Assembly (NCBI GenBank): GCA_014728035.1
Contig: WJMJ01000148.1
Location: 62,001 to 126,000, forward strand
Length of the DNA: 64,000 bases
Direction: 5' to 3'
Source: Promethearchaeota archaeon
GTDB lineage: Archaea; Asgardarchaeota; Thorarchaeia; Thorarchaeales; Thorarchaeaceae
Shown: positions 17,249 through 27,132 of the stretch, piece by piece
How the letters are laid out: every line of letters begins with the position of its first letter
Numbering within the stretch: the first letter of the stretch is position 1
Notes under the pieces: model-generated
Databases searched by the model: none
What the model saw: the letters and a program-made list of their open reading frames with translations, nothing else
What the model was told of the DNA's origin: nothing
Made by a program: the position numbers and the translations under genes

Positions 17249-17420
17249 GGACGATATTTGATATCCGAACATTGTCCGTCCAGAAAGGTACTAGAGCTGG
17301 CTTGATTCTGATTGGAGATTCTGTGTCTTTTAGCCAAATCTTCATCCTGTTTGAGTCTCTATAGGATCCATTCATATCTTGTCCCAAAATATCCAGGTTT
17401 TCGACAGCTGTTTACAACTC
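17249..17420 (-). repeat. Dispersed structured repeat, copy 2 (diverged)
   Basis: Read on the minus strand, this aligns along nearly its whole length with the other copies: ACAGCTGTCGAAAACCTGG near the left end, AAGATTTGGCTAAAAGACAC in the middle, GTACCTTTCTGGACGGACAA and GTTCGGATATC at the right. One base is missing at GTACC-TTT, breaking any shared reading frame, and the terminal boxes and inner stem have decayed. It is the oldest-looking copy and lies in the same orientation as copy 3 beside it. Confidence 0.65.
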
Positions 17421-17510
17421 ATCAGATGGAGCTATACTATAGTGATTGTGGTTAAAAAACTTGAATTACACTCTCAATCAACATAATTAGTATCCAAAAA
17501 AAGAATAGAA

Positions 17511-17702
17511 ACCGTTCATTTTTAGTTGGACAAACTTAGACACCCGAGCTTTGTTCGTCCAGAAACGGTACTGGAACTGGCTCGGTCCTGGTCAGGGAAT
17601 GTGTGTCTTTAGACCAAATCTCTATTCCAGATCACTCCATATAAACTCCTATCAGATCTTGTCCAACAATGTCCAAGTTTTCAGTAGCTGATTGCTACCC
17701 CC
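17511..17702 (-). repeat. Dispersed structured repeat, copy 3
   Basis: On the minus strand it runs from GGGGTAGCAATCAGC to GAACGGT. The left end still spells the codons SATENLD as in the gene at 4842, then TGA. The tandem boxes ACTTGGACATTGTTGGACA on the left and their inverted partners on the right are well preserved, as are CCTGACCAGG and CCGAGC/GCTCGG. It abuts the 3' end of the beta-helix gene at 17717 and overlaps its weak GC hairpin (ACCCC/GGGGT, 17697-17710). Confidence 0.75.
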
Positions 17703-17716
17703 GAAGGGGTCTCAAT

Positions 17717-20437
17717 CTATTTGTTTCGTTTTAGTTTACCAGTATAATACAGAATAAACACTACGATTGTTATCGCACCGATTCCACCAATAGCTAGCCC
17801 AATTACGAGCAGAGTCGAATCATCGGGTGGTGGTAAAACGGTCACTATGACAGAATCAGAAATACTGTTTCCTGAAGTATCATAGAGAGTTAGCTTGACA
17901 ATGTAAGTTCCTGGTTCAAAATCTGTTACATCAAATCGGATAGATTGACCGATCCAATCACCACTTGCTGACACAGTATCGTTTACTGTTATTGTATATC
18001 TAGACGGAAGTAGATCATCACCCTGCCATGTAATATTCATATCTTCAGTTCCTTGAATAAATTCTAAATTCTCTGGTGAGTTGATTGTCGGATTTGTGCT
18101 ATCCCCAACAATTACCCAAGTGGTTGCAGATATGCCATTTCCACTCTGGTCTTCAAGATACAAGGTCACATTGTAAATGCCAATAGGTCTATCAAATGGA
18201 ATGAGTGTTCCAATATTTCCCGCAAATACTCCATTCACGACTTGTGAACCATTAACGAATACGAGGAATAAACCAGGTGTATCCCATGTGTCATCAGGTG
18301 TCATATTGAAACTGACACTTGGGTTCAATGCACCATACTCTATGTACAGATTATCAAGGGATTCAATTGAAGGAGCTAAGGTATCTACAACTGTAACAAT
18401 TACAGTATCAAAATCATAGTTCATATCAGCATCCCAGACGACTACAGTGAAGTTATGTTCACCTAAGGACAGTCCATCAACAGAGTAATTGATCCAGTCA
18501 GAATAACTGAAGGTGTTGATGACAGTATCATCTAGATACATCTCTGCATCAACTGGATTATCCTCATTAACGCTCCAATTACAGAAATGCCCAGATGTTC
18601 CAACTTCATAACTAAAATCTAAAGGTTCGCTTAGAAGAGGGCTAATTGGATCCGTAACATCAATCCAAACTGTATCAGTGACTGTATGTCCATACGTATC
18701 GTTTATCCAAATAGTCAAGTTATGTGGACCGGGATAGAAATCTACAGACTCTGAGATATTTGTAGTTGAAGTCCATTCTCCACTAGCAATCTCAATCTCA
18801 TTATCATAGAGAAGGTAACTATCTGGATGCTCATCAGTAACGTTCCATTGATAATTGTGAGTGAATTGATATTGAACTGTTTCATTCGTGGGGCCTGCAA
18901 TTATAGTGGGTGGTTCATAGTCAACATCGTTCACTGTTACCAAGACGGTATCTGAAGCGGTATTGTTGTAGAGGTCTTTGAAGACCACTGTAAAGTTCTT
19001 TACTCCCGGTTCTATCGAGTAAGCTTCAATCTCGAAGATATATTCATTCATCATATGACCCGTATCATAGATAGCATAATCAACATATAGAGTATAATTC
19101 ACCGGGAATAATTCATCAATGACCCAATGAATAATTCGATCAGTTTCATCTTCATCCATGGAAAAGTCAGATGGCTGATTCGGAATAGGTGCAGCAACTT
19201 CCCCTGGAAAAGAAGATGCAAAATTATCAACTGCCCCAGAGGGTCCAGGAATTGCATAGGGTTCTACTACAGCATTACTCCATTGGTTTCCCAAAGCAGA
19301 GAAGTCCCATACTGAAATGTCTCCACCTGTTCCCCCATTGTCATATCCATTCTCTACATCATTGAACAGTAGATGATTGCTGTAGATTCTATTTGAACTT
19401 GATATTGGGCCGTTGTATATTCCATGATCATTAAGGTATACTTTGTTTGTGTGAATTAGAGTTGAATTGGTGTTATCCAGTGAAATTCCATATCCCTCAC
19501 AACTATGAACATAGTTCCAAGTCACTATACATACTTCACTTTCAAATACATGGATACCATTATCTTCCGAATTGAATACGTTGTTATAGGTAACATTGAC
19601 GTGTAATCCTTCGGTAACGTAAATCCCTTGCATGTACACGTTGGATACATTGTTACTCAAAATCAATGAATCAGTTGAAGTACTACATCGTATCCCATAA
19701 CCACCACTGCCTTCAATTCTATTATTAGAAATCGTACAATTTGGACTTTTGATGTAGATGCCTCCCGAAGAGGTGTCACGGATGATGTTATCTGTAATTG
19801 TAATATGATTAGAGGTTAACCCAGATTCGTAGATTCCGTAAAGGGCATTCTCAATATTGTTATCATGGAATATACAATTCGTGCTAGAAACAAGAAACAT
19901 ACCGTAAGATGAATCTGAAAATCGGTTTATGGATACATTGACCTCATTGCATGATTGCAGATACACACCGCTACTACTAGAGGTGATTTCATTATCCACT
20001 ATAACTGTTTTATTTGAATCAATCAATTCTACAGCCCATTGGGTAACTTCAAAAACAGATCCCTCTATATGACCATTGGTTGAATTCCGTACCTCCAGTC
20101 CATCTCCTAGAGTAACAAAATCACAATCAACAATTTTCCAGTATGCTGATTGATTCACGATCTTTATACAAGGACCTCCACTATGAACAAAGTCCAAGCC
20201 TTCAATGGTATAGGGAGCTCCTTCTGTTCCGGACCCTGTAAATCCATAATCAGTAAAATTGGCTTCGTATTCGATTAACCAATATGGCGTTATAGGGCCA
20301 GCAGATAATTCTACAATTTCCTTAGTAAGAATTCCATCCTGTTCTAAAGTAGAAATAAGGGGCGTCGAATTCCCACATATGGAAGTAACTAGAATAGTGG
20401 TGAACATAACCACTAGCACTTTCTCTAGGTGACGCAT
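17717..20437 (-). CDS. Beta-helix (NosD-like) surface protein with Ig-like repeats
   Basis: This 906-residue cell-surface protein has a signal peptide (VLVVMFTTILVTSICG). The entry motif ANFTDYGFTGSGTEGAPYTIEG is shared by all four beta-helix proteins here. A right-handed parallel beta-helix spans about 70-410, with NosD/CASH-type coils such as SxGIYL and HxNxI. Four or five tandem Ig-like domains (about 415-865) each contain the GPHNLTIWI / DTVxVTV pattern. A membrane helix (LLVIGLAIGGIGAITIVVFIL) and the tail KLKRNK anchor it. Many N-x-S/T sites suggest heavy glycosylation. Carbohydrate binding or adhesion is likely; an enzyme role is not shown. Confidence 0.85.
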   Translation of the reverse strand: MRHLEKVLVVMFTTILVTSICGNSTPLISTLEQDGILTKEIVELSAGPITPYWLIEYEANFTDYGFTGSGTEGAPYTIEGLDFVHSGGPCIKIVNQSAYWKIVDCDFVTLGDGLEVRNSTNGHIEGSVFEVTQWAVELIDSNKTVIVDNEITSSSSGVYLQSCNEVNVSINRFSDSSYGMFLVSSTNCIFHDNNIENALYGIYESGLTSNHITITDNIIRDTSSGGIYIKSPNCTISNNRIEGSGGYGIRCSTSTDSLILSNNVSNVYMQGIYVTEGLHVNVTYNNVFNSEDNGIHVFESEVCIVTWNYVHSCEGYGISLDNTNSTLIHTNKVYLNDHGIYNGPISSSNRIYSNHLLFNDVENGYDNGGTGGDISVWDFSALGNQWSNAVVEPYAIPGPSGAVDNFASSFPGEVAAPIPNQPSDFSMDEDETDRIIHWVIDELFPVNYTLYVDYAIYDTGHMMNEYIFEIEAYSIEPGVKNFTVVFKDLYNNTASDTVLVTVNDVDYEPPTIIAGPTNETVQYQFTHNYQWNVTDEHPDSYLLYDNEIEIASGEWTSTTNISESVDFYPGPHNLTIWINDTYGHTVTDTVWIDVTDPISPLLSEPLDFSYEVGTSGHFCNWSVNEDNPVDAEMYLDDTVINTFSYSDWINYSVDGLSLGEHNFTVVVWDADMNYDFDTVIVTVVDTLAPSIESLDNLYIEYGALNPSVSFNMTPDDTWDTPGLFLVFVNGSQVVNGVFAGNIGTLIPFDRPIGIYNVTLYLEDQSGNGISATTWVIVGDSTNPTINSPENLEFIQGTEDMNITWQGDDLLPSRYTITVNDTVSASGDWIGQSIRFDVTDFEPGTYIVKLTLYDTSGNSISDSVIVTVLPPPDDSTLLVIGLAIGGIGAITIVVFILYYTGKLKRNK

Positions 20438-20636
20438 ATGCTCTCCATCCTAAATTTAGGTTTTTACAAAAATAGATTCAATCGCTTATAATCTCTTTTG
20501 ATAGTTAGAATTTCTCATTCATTTGCAAAATTAACTCGGTATGAAGGGCCTTTTGAATCGATCTGAATAATACACAGTTGTGATAAAATAGAAAAATTCA
20601 GACAGTTTAAGTAATGGTTTTGATACGTAATTGACC

Positions 20637-21902
20637 ATGTCAGAAAGCATTCTTGATGTGACAGATCAATATAGCACATGGCGAGACCTGTATCTTGTAG
20701 TTCAGGGCTTGTTTTATTTTGCACAAGGTATTGCTATGGGAGCAATATTCTACTTGCCATCATTGCTCCGTGATAGGGGTCTAAATGATCTGGAAAGCAT
20801 TATCATTCAAGCGGTAATCTGGTTACCTTGGTATCTCAAAGTGTTCTTTGGTATCCTCAGTGATAATGTCAAAATCAAGAACTATGGTCGGAGAAAACCG
20901 TATGTCATTGTTGCAGGATTTCTTGGTATCATAGGTTGGTTAACTCTTCCAACATATACAGTCTTTGGTCCAATGATGATTCTCTCAGGAATTCTTGCGA
21001 GTTTTGGTACCAGTATGAGTGATGGGATTTTGGATGCTCTTGCAGTAGATGTCACACCACCCAGAAGAAGAGGTGCTATGCAGGGAGTTTCATGGGGTAG
21101 TCGTGGCCTTGGTCTCGGAATAGCTGCGGTCATTGTGGGTTTACTTACAGCAGCTGGTGAATGGTTTATTGCATTCGCAGTACCTGGAGTAATCCTTGGA
21201 CTAGCTTGTCTATTTGTCATTCTGATTAAAGAAGTTCCATTGCCCGAAGATTTCAAACGAGTTCCGTTAGGTGTGCTTACTGGTGTATTCAAACAGAAGA
21301 ATGTACAGCTCTGCACACTGTTTCAATTATTCGCTGGCGCAGGTATCTCTATTCTAGCAATACTACAAACATATCTAGAAACAGGACTTGGATTTGACCT
21401 TGTGACTGTTGGAATAGTTTTTCTGATATTTTCTATTGGAATGTTCATTGGCGCAATAATATTTGGATTGCTTGGAGATAAACTCTCAGTCTTGCAAACA
21501 CTTCCAGTGACAACTATTCTCTACACCGTCATTATACTCTCCGTTCTAATCATCGATACCAGTGATTGGGCAATAGCTGCGATATTCTTCTTCTTAGTGG
21601 GATTAGCAAATGGAGGCTATGAGGCTACACAAATGCGAATTAGTATGGATAACTCACCAGCTATTGTTGGAGGTACCATGTATAATTTCTACAACAGTAT
21701 CTCGAATCTTGGCCAGATTGCTATTGGAGCAATTTTGATTGCATATCTTGGTGAAGTTGTCTTCAGTGGCAATTTACAACTAGGGTGGCAATTAGCTTGG
21801 GTGTTCTTGCTTCTCTCACTACCTGTTGCTTACAAACTGGTGAAAGAACATCAAGTTGAGGGAGAAGGAATTACAGAGGAAGCAGTACCTTATCATGAAT
21901 GA
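20637..21902 (+). CDS. Major facilitator transporter, paralog A
   Basis: This is a 12-helix carrier of about 420 residues. After MSESILDVTDQYSTWRDLY come helix 1 (GLFYFAQGIAMGAIFYLPSLL) and the helix 2-3 motif WYLKVFFGILSDNVKIKNYGRRKPYV, which is the MFS signature loop. DALAVDVTPPRRRGAMQG in the middle recalls BT1/AmpG/PUCC-like branches. I start at the ATG at 20637, six bases inside a TTG. A TATA-like TTTAAGTA about 30 bases upstream suggests a leaderless transcript. The next gene is a close paralog. The substrate is unknown; peptide or cofactor uptake would fit. Confidence 0.88.
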   Translation: MSESILDVTDQYSTWRDLYLVVQGLFYFAQGIAMGAIFYLPSLLRDRGLNDLESIIIQAVIWLPWYLKVFFGILSDNVKIKNYGRRKPYVIVAGFLGIIGWLTLPTYTVFGPMMILSGILASFGTSMSDGILDALAVDVTPPRRRGAMQGVSWGSRGLGLGIAAVIVGLLTAAGEWFIAFAVPGVILGLACLFVILIKEVPLPEDFKRVPLGVLTGVFKQKNVQLCTLFQLFAGAGISILAILQTYLETGLGFDLVTVGIVFLIFSIGMFIGAIIFGLLGDKLSVLQTLPVTTILYTVIILSVLIIDTSDWAIAAIFFFLVGLANGGYEATQMRISMDNSPAIVGGTMYNFYNSISNLGQIAIGAILIAYLGEVVFSGNLQLGWQLAWVFLLLSLPVAYKLVKEHQVEGEGITEEAVPYHE

Positions 21903-21911
21903 TATCAATTA

Positions 21912-21944
21912 GAGGTTTCAACTGAAACCTCATTTTTTTCTTTT
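21912..21944 (+). terminator. Hairpin terminator after MFS paralog A
   Basis: GAGGTTTCA (21912-21920) pairs with TGAAACCTC (21923-21931), followed by TTTTTTTCTTTT. A strong terminator between the two MFS genes shows they are separate transcripts. Confidence 0.72.
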
Positions 21945-22162
21945 AACCTCCTATAAAAAAAACTTGTTTTTACATCCTTGGTTTTATGAATTCCATTACA
22001 TGATTATTAGATTTTTACCCGTCCTCATTTGAATTGTTATTCTTCTGAATAACATTAATGTATTAGTCACTAGAATCGTGAAAAAATCATATTCCATTCA
22101 GCATATTTGATAAATCAGTCAACAGACTTTTTTATTCACGTGAGTGATAATATCTAATCATA

Positions 22163-23422
22163 ATGCCACCAAAAACTCCTGAAGAATCAATTCCTTACGC
22201 ATCTTGGAAAAATCGATATATAATAATCCAAAGTATGTTCTATCTAGCTCAAGGAGTTGCTATGGGGGCTTTATTCTATATACCATCACTGTTACGAAAT
22301 CGTGGATTAAATGATTTTGAGAGTATCATCATACAATCGGTTATAGGATTGCCATGGATTCTAAAGATTATATTTGGCATTATGAGTGATAATGTTTCTA
22401 TTGGCAACTATGGGCGTCGTAAGCCGTATATTATCCTCGCAGGATTTGTGGGAATTATCGGTTTTGCTACACTACCGATTCATCCTGTATTTGGACCTCT
22501 AATGGTTGCTTCTGGATTTCTTGCTAGCATCGGTACAAGTATGAGTGATGGTGTATTGGATGCACTAGCTGTTGATGTAACACCTCCTGAAAAACGCGGA
22601 ACTATGCAGGGGACTGCTTGGGGGAGCAGAGCAATTGGCTTGGGAATATCATCTTTATTTGTTGGAATATTCAGTGCTTTAAATGACTGGTTTATAGCGT
22701 TTGCAATCCCGGGTTCTGTTTTTGGATTAGCCTGTTTTATGGTGATTCTTATCAAGGAACCAATTTCACCAGATCTAACAGGGATATCTAGAAATCTATT
22801 GAAAAGCGTTTTCAAGAAGAAGAAAATACAAATCTGCACACTATTCCAAATAGTTGCAGGTGCAGGTATATCAATCAGTTTGATTATTCAAACATACTTG
22901 GAATCCGGTCTTGGATACGATTTAGACATTGTTGGATTCGTTCTCTTCATATTCTTGACTGGTATGTTCTTTGGCTCAATGTTTTTTGGATATTTAGGAG
23001 ATAAATTATCTAGTGAAATAACCCTGCCAACATCAACGTTAATGAATATAGCTCTTATCATAGTGGTACTATTCATCAATACAAGCGATATCCTGTTTGT
23101 GTCCGTGTTCTTCTTTCTATTTGGTATTTCAAGTGGAGCATACCAGACTAGTCAATTACGAATCAGCATGGATTACTCTCCATCTATATTAGGAGGTACA
23201 ATGTTCAATTTCTACAACAGCATGGCAAATGTGGGGCAATTAGTTATAGGTTCAGTACTTATTGCATATGTTGGTGAAGTCATCTTTCAAGGTAATCTCC
23301 AATTTGGGTGGCAAGTTGCTTCCGTGTTTCTATTCCTGTCAATACTCATCTCAATGAAATTGATTAGAAATTATCAAGTCGAAGGATCTACAGAACCAGC
23401 AACAGAAATGCCAGAAGAATAA
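22163..23422 (+). CDS. Major facilitator transporter, paralog B
   Basis: This 419-residue protein is co-linear with the carrier at 20637. Shared landmarks are FYLAQGVAMGALFYIPSLL, PWILKIIFGIMSDNVSIGNYGRRKPY, DALAVDVTPPEKRGTMQGTAWGSRA and MDYSPSILGGTMFNFYNSMANVGQ. It arose by tandem duplication. Its codons are more AT-rich than those of paralog A, and its C-terminal tail differs. It has its own upstream region of 218 bases after the terminator. Different conditions or substrates for the two carriers are likely but not shown. Confidence 0.88.
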   Translation: MPPKTPEESIPYASWKNRYIIIQSMFYLAQGVAMGALFYIPSLLRNRGLNDFESIIIQSVIGLPWILKIIFGIMSDNVSIGNYGRRKPYIILAGFVGIIGFATLPIHPVFGPLMVASGFLASIGTSMSDGVLDALAVDVTPPEKRGTMQGTAWGSRAIGLGISSLFVGIFSALNDWFIAFAIPGSVFGLACFMVILIKEPISPDLTGISRNLLKSVFKKKKIQICTLFQIVAGAGISISLIIQTYLESGLGYDLDIVGFVLFIFLTGMFFGSMFFGYLGDKLSSEITLPTSTLMNIALIIVVLFINTSDILFVSVFFFLFGISSGAYQTSQLRISMDYSPSILGGTMFNFYNSMANVGQLVIGSVLIAYVGEVIFQGNLQFGWQVASVFLFLSILISMKLIRNYQVEGSTEPATEMPEE

Positions 23423-23451
23423 TTCAATGAGTCATAAATCCCATTCAATAT

Positions 23452-23883
23452 CTATTGTCGGGATTTGGATTTATCAAGTTCAAGTGATCGTAATATGGAT
23501 TCAGTCCGTTTCTCTCGCATCTCTTCCAAAGTTGGAAATTCAATTCGATGTTGGAAATCTTGCCACTCCTTCCAGTATTTTCTCAAATACTCACCAATCT
23601 CAAGAGGGTCACCAAAAATAACTTGATAGTTCTGGAGAATGCTTCCTTTAACTATGGTTGGAAGCGCTTCAAAAATGGTTACATCATACCTATCAGGCAC
23701 TTTACCTAAGAACTTGAGTTTCTTATGTTTAATTACTTCCTTATCTTCGGTATGAACTAGGACAGCTATATCAATGTCTGAAGTAGGTCCGGGAGTACCA
23801 TTGGCCCACGAACCAAATAGAAGAACATCATAATCCGATAATGCTTTCAAATCCTCTTGGATATTCTCAGGCATCATTAACAT
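23452..23883 (-). CDS. mntA: MntA-type nucleotidyltransferase antitoxin
   Basis: This 143-residue minimal nucleotidyltransferase shows LLFGSWANGTPGPTSDIDIAVLV, the GSx(9-10)DxD motif, with the third acidic residue in RYDVTIFE. In characterised HEPN/MNT modules this protein adds AMP to the HEPN partner and neutralises it. It follows the HEPN gene and overlaps it by 17 bases, so both come from one message. The C-terminal third is helical and charged. It is convergent with MFS paralog B. Confidence 0.87.
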   Translation of the reverse strand: MLMMPENIQEDLKALSDYDVLLFGSWANGTPGPTSDIDIAVLVHTEDKEVIKHKKLKFLGKVPDRYDVTIFEALPTIVKGSILQNYQVIFGDPLEIGEYLRKYWKEWQDFQHRIEFPTLEEMREKRTESILRSLELDKSKSRQ

Positions 23884-24274
23884 ACCGCTCCATTATTTCA
23901 ACAAACGCTTCAAGTGTTTTCTTTACATCTGGATAAGAATCCAACACAATATCTTTGTCGATACCATTGTACTGATGTACGAGTACATTGCGAAGTCTAT
24001 TGCACTTACTAAGATGTTCTCCAAGTTCTAAAGAGATGATTGATTCAGAGGTTAAGAATTGTATATTTTCACTGTCACCTTTTGGAACAGAACCCAAATC
24101 CTTAGTGGCCATTGAAACAATATCCATCGCACTTTCTATAGAAGTGAGAATACAATAATACAGAGCTTTTTGCTCGATTGTAGTCGGATCATCAACTAAT
24201 GAATCAGCGAGACATATATGCTCAACTATGTATTGAAATTTAATCTTATATCGAGCAATTCGTTCATCTTTCAT
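23867..24274 (-). CDS. hepT: HepT-type HEPN ribonuclease toxin
   Basis: This 135-residue four-helix HEPN (DUF86) protein carries the catalytic RNVLVHQY near residue 91, matching the Rx4HxY form: Arg and His cut RNA, and the Tyr is the site AMPylated by MntA in studied systems. An upstream helix contains ALYYCILTSIESAMDIVSM. All key residues are intact, so the module looks functional. It is first in the operon, reading toward the MNT gene. Confidence 0.88.
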   Translation of the reverse strand: MKDERIARYKIKFQYIVEHICLADSLVDDPTTIEQKALYYCILTSIESAMDIVSMATKDLGSVPKGDSENIQFLTSESIISLELGEHLSKCNRLRNVLVHQYNGIDKDIVLDSYPDVKKTLEAFVEIMERYVNDA

Positions 24275-24421
24275 TATAGTATCACCCGAATAATACTATT
24301 ACCACAAGAAAATGGATACATAATAGATTTTGTTTCTTACTGGATTCATAAATTATGTGACACAAAAACACTAGATATTCATGTAGCAGTAAACAGCAGA
24401 AATCATTTCTATATCTGGAGA

Positions 24422-24458
24422 AAAAAATCAAAATAAAAAAGAGACCCCTGTAGGGGTC
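24422..24458 (-). terminator. Terminator of the second beta-helix gene
   Basis: On the minus strand GACCCC-TACA-GGGGTC is followed by TC and a long T-rich tract. The same hairpin type ends the beta-helix gene at 27133. Confidence 0.75.
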
Positions 24459-24465
24459 AAATTCT

Positions 24466-26994
24466 CTATTTCTTCACTTTCAGGAAGTAGATTAAGACAA
24501 CAACAAGAGTTATTCCAGCGCCAGAAATGGCTAGAATCATAATAACCGACATATCAGGTGCTGGTGGGGGTGTTCCAGTTGTAGTGGTTGTTGAACCTTG
24601 GGCATTTACGTTTACAGTACTGGAGCTTGTTACACTGTTTCCTGATGTATCATAGAGGGTTAGAGTAATTTCGTAGACACCTTCTCTAAGATTTGCATCA
24701 TCCAGCAGATAACTAATGTTCGAACCATCCCAAGTACCGCTCGCTAGAGTTGTAGTGTTATCCAGCATTATTACATATGAATGAGGCAATAGGTCACTGC
24801 AAGTCCAGTTCATCCAATGTCCAGTAGATCCTTCAGTAATTGAGAAGTCACTAATTGAGGAGCAAGTTGGGTCTGTAGTATCGCCAACGGTTACAATTGT
24901 AGTTGCTGAAACAGTATTGCCACTATAGTCCTCAAGATAGAATGTTACATTATAAACTCCCAAATTCTTGTTGAAATATAGACCATAGTCTGCAGTTTCA
25001 GTAAATGAGCCACTATCTTCTTCAGTTCCATTTACTAGGACAGTATAACTACCGGGTGTATCCCAATTACCATCAGCAGTAAGGTTGAATTTAACGTGCG
25101 GATTTAAAGTGCCATACTCTATGAATTGAGTATTTTTTGCGTCAATGGTAGGAGCTGTAGAATCTATCACGTTGATAAGAACCGTATCAACTGCAACATT
25201 ACCAAAAGTGTCATTTGCTACAATTGTGCAGTTGTAATCACCAAGCACTGAGATATCCAGCTCAGTGTTGAAACTCGTAGAATAGCTCTCCTGTATCTGC
25301 ATAATATCATTCAGATAATATGCAATGACATCAGGATAATCTTCAGTAATTGTCCAAACCAGAGGGTATAGACTTGTGGATGCCTCTACTTCCGTATCAT
25401 TGGGGCCAGAGATATCAGGAGATACATAGTCTACTTCATTTACCGTTACCTCAACTTCATCAATTTGTTCATTCATGAAAGCATCCCAGACCACAAGTTG
25501 AAGAGTATAGAGACCATGACTTAGATTCTCTAATTGATAGGTAAAGGGAAGAGAAGGAACCCAATAGCCAGATTTTACGGATTCTCCATCGAGATAGATG
25601 GTGTAATTCCAAGGATGCAGATCAAAACCATTCCATTCGACAGTCGCGCTCTGGTCCTCATCAAAGGCAAAGTCTGCGGAACCTGAGATTATCGGGGATG
25701 TGGAATCTACAAGTTCAGCAGGATAACTATCAGTAGCACCACTACCTCCAGGAATAGAATAGGGGGATGAATGTGACACATTGTAATAATTCCCCATTCC
25801 AGAGCCATCATCCCATGAAGATGTACCACTACTCGCATCATAAGCATCATTTGTAGTGTGATTTGAGAGGTGGTTTCCATAGAAGATGTTTGAATCACTA
25901 TTCAAGAAATTCCGGATTCCAATAGGTCCATGATGGATACGATTGTTGAGCACTCTACAATTCTCACCATACATCATTATACCATTTTGGGTAAAAGTGT
26001 GAACTACATTATCAGTCACATTACAGCCATCTAGATAATTCAAAGACATCCCGTCGTTGGAATCAAAAATCTCGTTAAAGCTGATTTCTGAAGATATCAG
26101 TCCATAGGAATAAATTGCATCCATATCTATATCAAAAAGTGTGTTATTAGTAATATGCGCTTCGGATAAGATATCACAATAGATACCGTCATAAAAATTA
26201 CATATCGTATTTTGAGAGATGTGATAATTGAATCCATTTGATGTGTCTATATAAATCCCATATTGACAGTGTCCATCAAGTGTATTTCCTGTGATATTAT
26301 AGTTTTCAGAATTATCTATTTTCATACCATACGAGGTGGCATTGATAATTATATTATCACTAATGGTGACAAATGAGCTAGTACTCCCGTCATATATTGC
26401 GGTGCTAGCTCCAATGATTGTATTATTATGGATAGTGCAATTCAGAGCATTAAACAATGATATCCCAGTACCAGGATCTGAGATAGTATTCTTAGTGATT
26501 GTCACAAAGTAAGAATGCAATATACTTATCCCAGAACTTTGAGTGTCAATTTGACATCCTTGGATTAAAGTACCGTTTGCATAGTCACAATAGATTTTAG
26601 ATGAATCGAATGTACAATTTTGAATAATACCATTAGTAGATTTCTCAATTCTCACACCATAATATGGAACACTTCCATGAAATTCACACGAATTAATCTC
26701 AAAGAAAGCTGACTGATTGTACACATTAATGATATGACCTTCTGTGTGAGTCAGGTTTACACCCTCAAGTGTATAGGGGGATTCTTGAGAACCAGATCCT
26801 GTGAACCCGAATTGAGTGAAGTTGTTCTCATGTGTGATGTTATAGAGTGTATCAGATGCTGAAACAATTGGTTGGTTCGATTCTATTTGGGGTATTATTT
26901 CTGTTGAGTGATCCTGATATACTTGATTAGAACAACTTGAGAGTAATAATAGACCCAGAATAAAACCACCTATAATGTTCTTACTAGCCTGCAA
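24466..26994 (-). CDS. Beta-helix (NosD-like) surface protein with Ig-like repeats
   Basis: This 842-residue paralog of 17717 and 27133 has a signal peptide (IIGGFILGLLLLSSC) ending in a Cys-containing stretch. The entry motif NNFTQFGFTGSGSQESPYTL follows, then a beta-helix over about 75-400 with Asn ladders (NNTI, NNTL). Four Ig-like units (about 410-800) each end with a DTVxVxV-type strand. A Thr linker TTTTTG, a membrane helix (VIMILAISGAGITLVVVLIYFL) and KVKK finish it. It is probably extracellular and glycosylated. It has its own terminator, 107 bases after the next paralog's end of transcription unit. Sugar binding or adhesion is a guess. Confidence 0.85.
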   Translation of the reverse strand: MQASKNIIGGFILGLLLLSSCSNQVYQDHSTEIIPQIESNQPIVSASDTLYNITHENNFTQFGFTGSGSQESPYTLEGVNLTHTEGHIINVYNQSAFFEINSCEFHGSVPYYGVRIEKSTNGIIQNCTFDSSKIYCDYANGTLIQGCQIDTQSSGISILHSYFVTITKNTISDPGTGISLFNALNCTIHNNTIIGASTAIYDGSTSSFVTISDNIIINATSYGMKIDNSENYNITGNTLDGHCQYGIYIDTSNGFNYHISQNTICNFYDGIYCDILSEAHITNNTLFDIDMDAIYSYGLISSEISFNEIFDSNDGMSLNYLDGCNVTDNVVHTFTQNGIMMYGENCRVLNNRIHHGPIGIRNFLNSDSNIFYGNHLSNHTTNDAYDASSGTSSWDDGSGMGNYYNVSHSSPYSIPGGSGATDSYPAELVDSTSPIISGSADFAFDEDQSATVEWNGFDLHPWNYTIYLDGESVKSGYWVPSLPFTYQLENLSHGLYTLQLVVWDAFMNEQIDEVEVTVNEVDYVSPDISGPNDTEVEASTSLYPLVWTITEDYPDVIAYYLNDIMQIQESYSTSFNTELDISVLGDYNCTIVANDTFGNVAVDTVLINVIDSTAPTIDAKNTQFIEYGTLNPHVKFNLTADGNWDTPGSYTVLVNGTEEDSGSFTETADYGLYFNKNLGVYNVTFYLEDYSGNTVSATTIVTVGDTTDPTCSSISDFSITEGSTGHWMNWTCSDLLPHSYVIMLDNTTTLASGTWDGSNISYLLDDANLREGVYEITLTLYDTSGNSVTSSSTVNVNAQGSTTTTTGTPPPAPDMSVIMILAISGAGITLVVVLIYFLKVKK

Positions 26995-27097
26995 ATCGAA
27001 TATCTCCCGATTAGTTTCTCGTTCAGAAGTTGATATATTATATAAATGGAACGTTTTTTTATAACTCTCTAATAGAACTTGATTGAATTATCTATGC

Positions 27098-27125
27098 AAA
27101 AAAGAGAGAGACCCCCGTAGGGGTC
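27098..27125 (-). terminator. Terminator of the third beta-helix gene
   Basis: On the minus strand GACCCC-TACG-GGGGTC is followed by TCTCTCTTTTTT, nearly identical to the hairpin at 24422. Confidence 0.75.
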
Positions 27126-27132
27126 AGTTTCA

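Noticed and set aside
17026..17702. Repeat copies 2 and 3 as one tandem array or CRISPR-like cluster
   Set aside because: Only two units, about 90 bases apart, with very different divergence; the other copies are single and far away.
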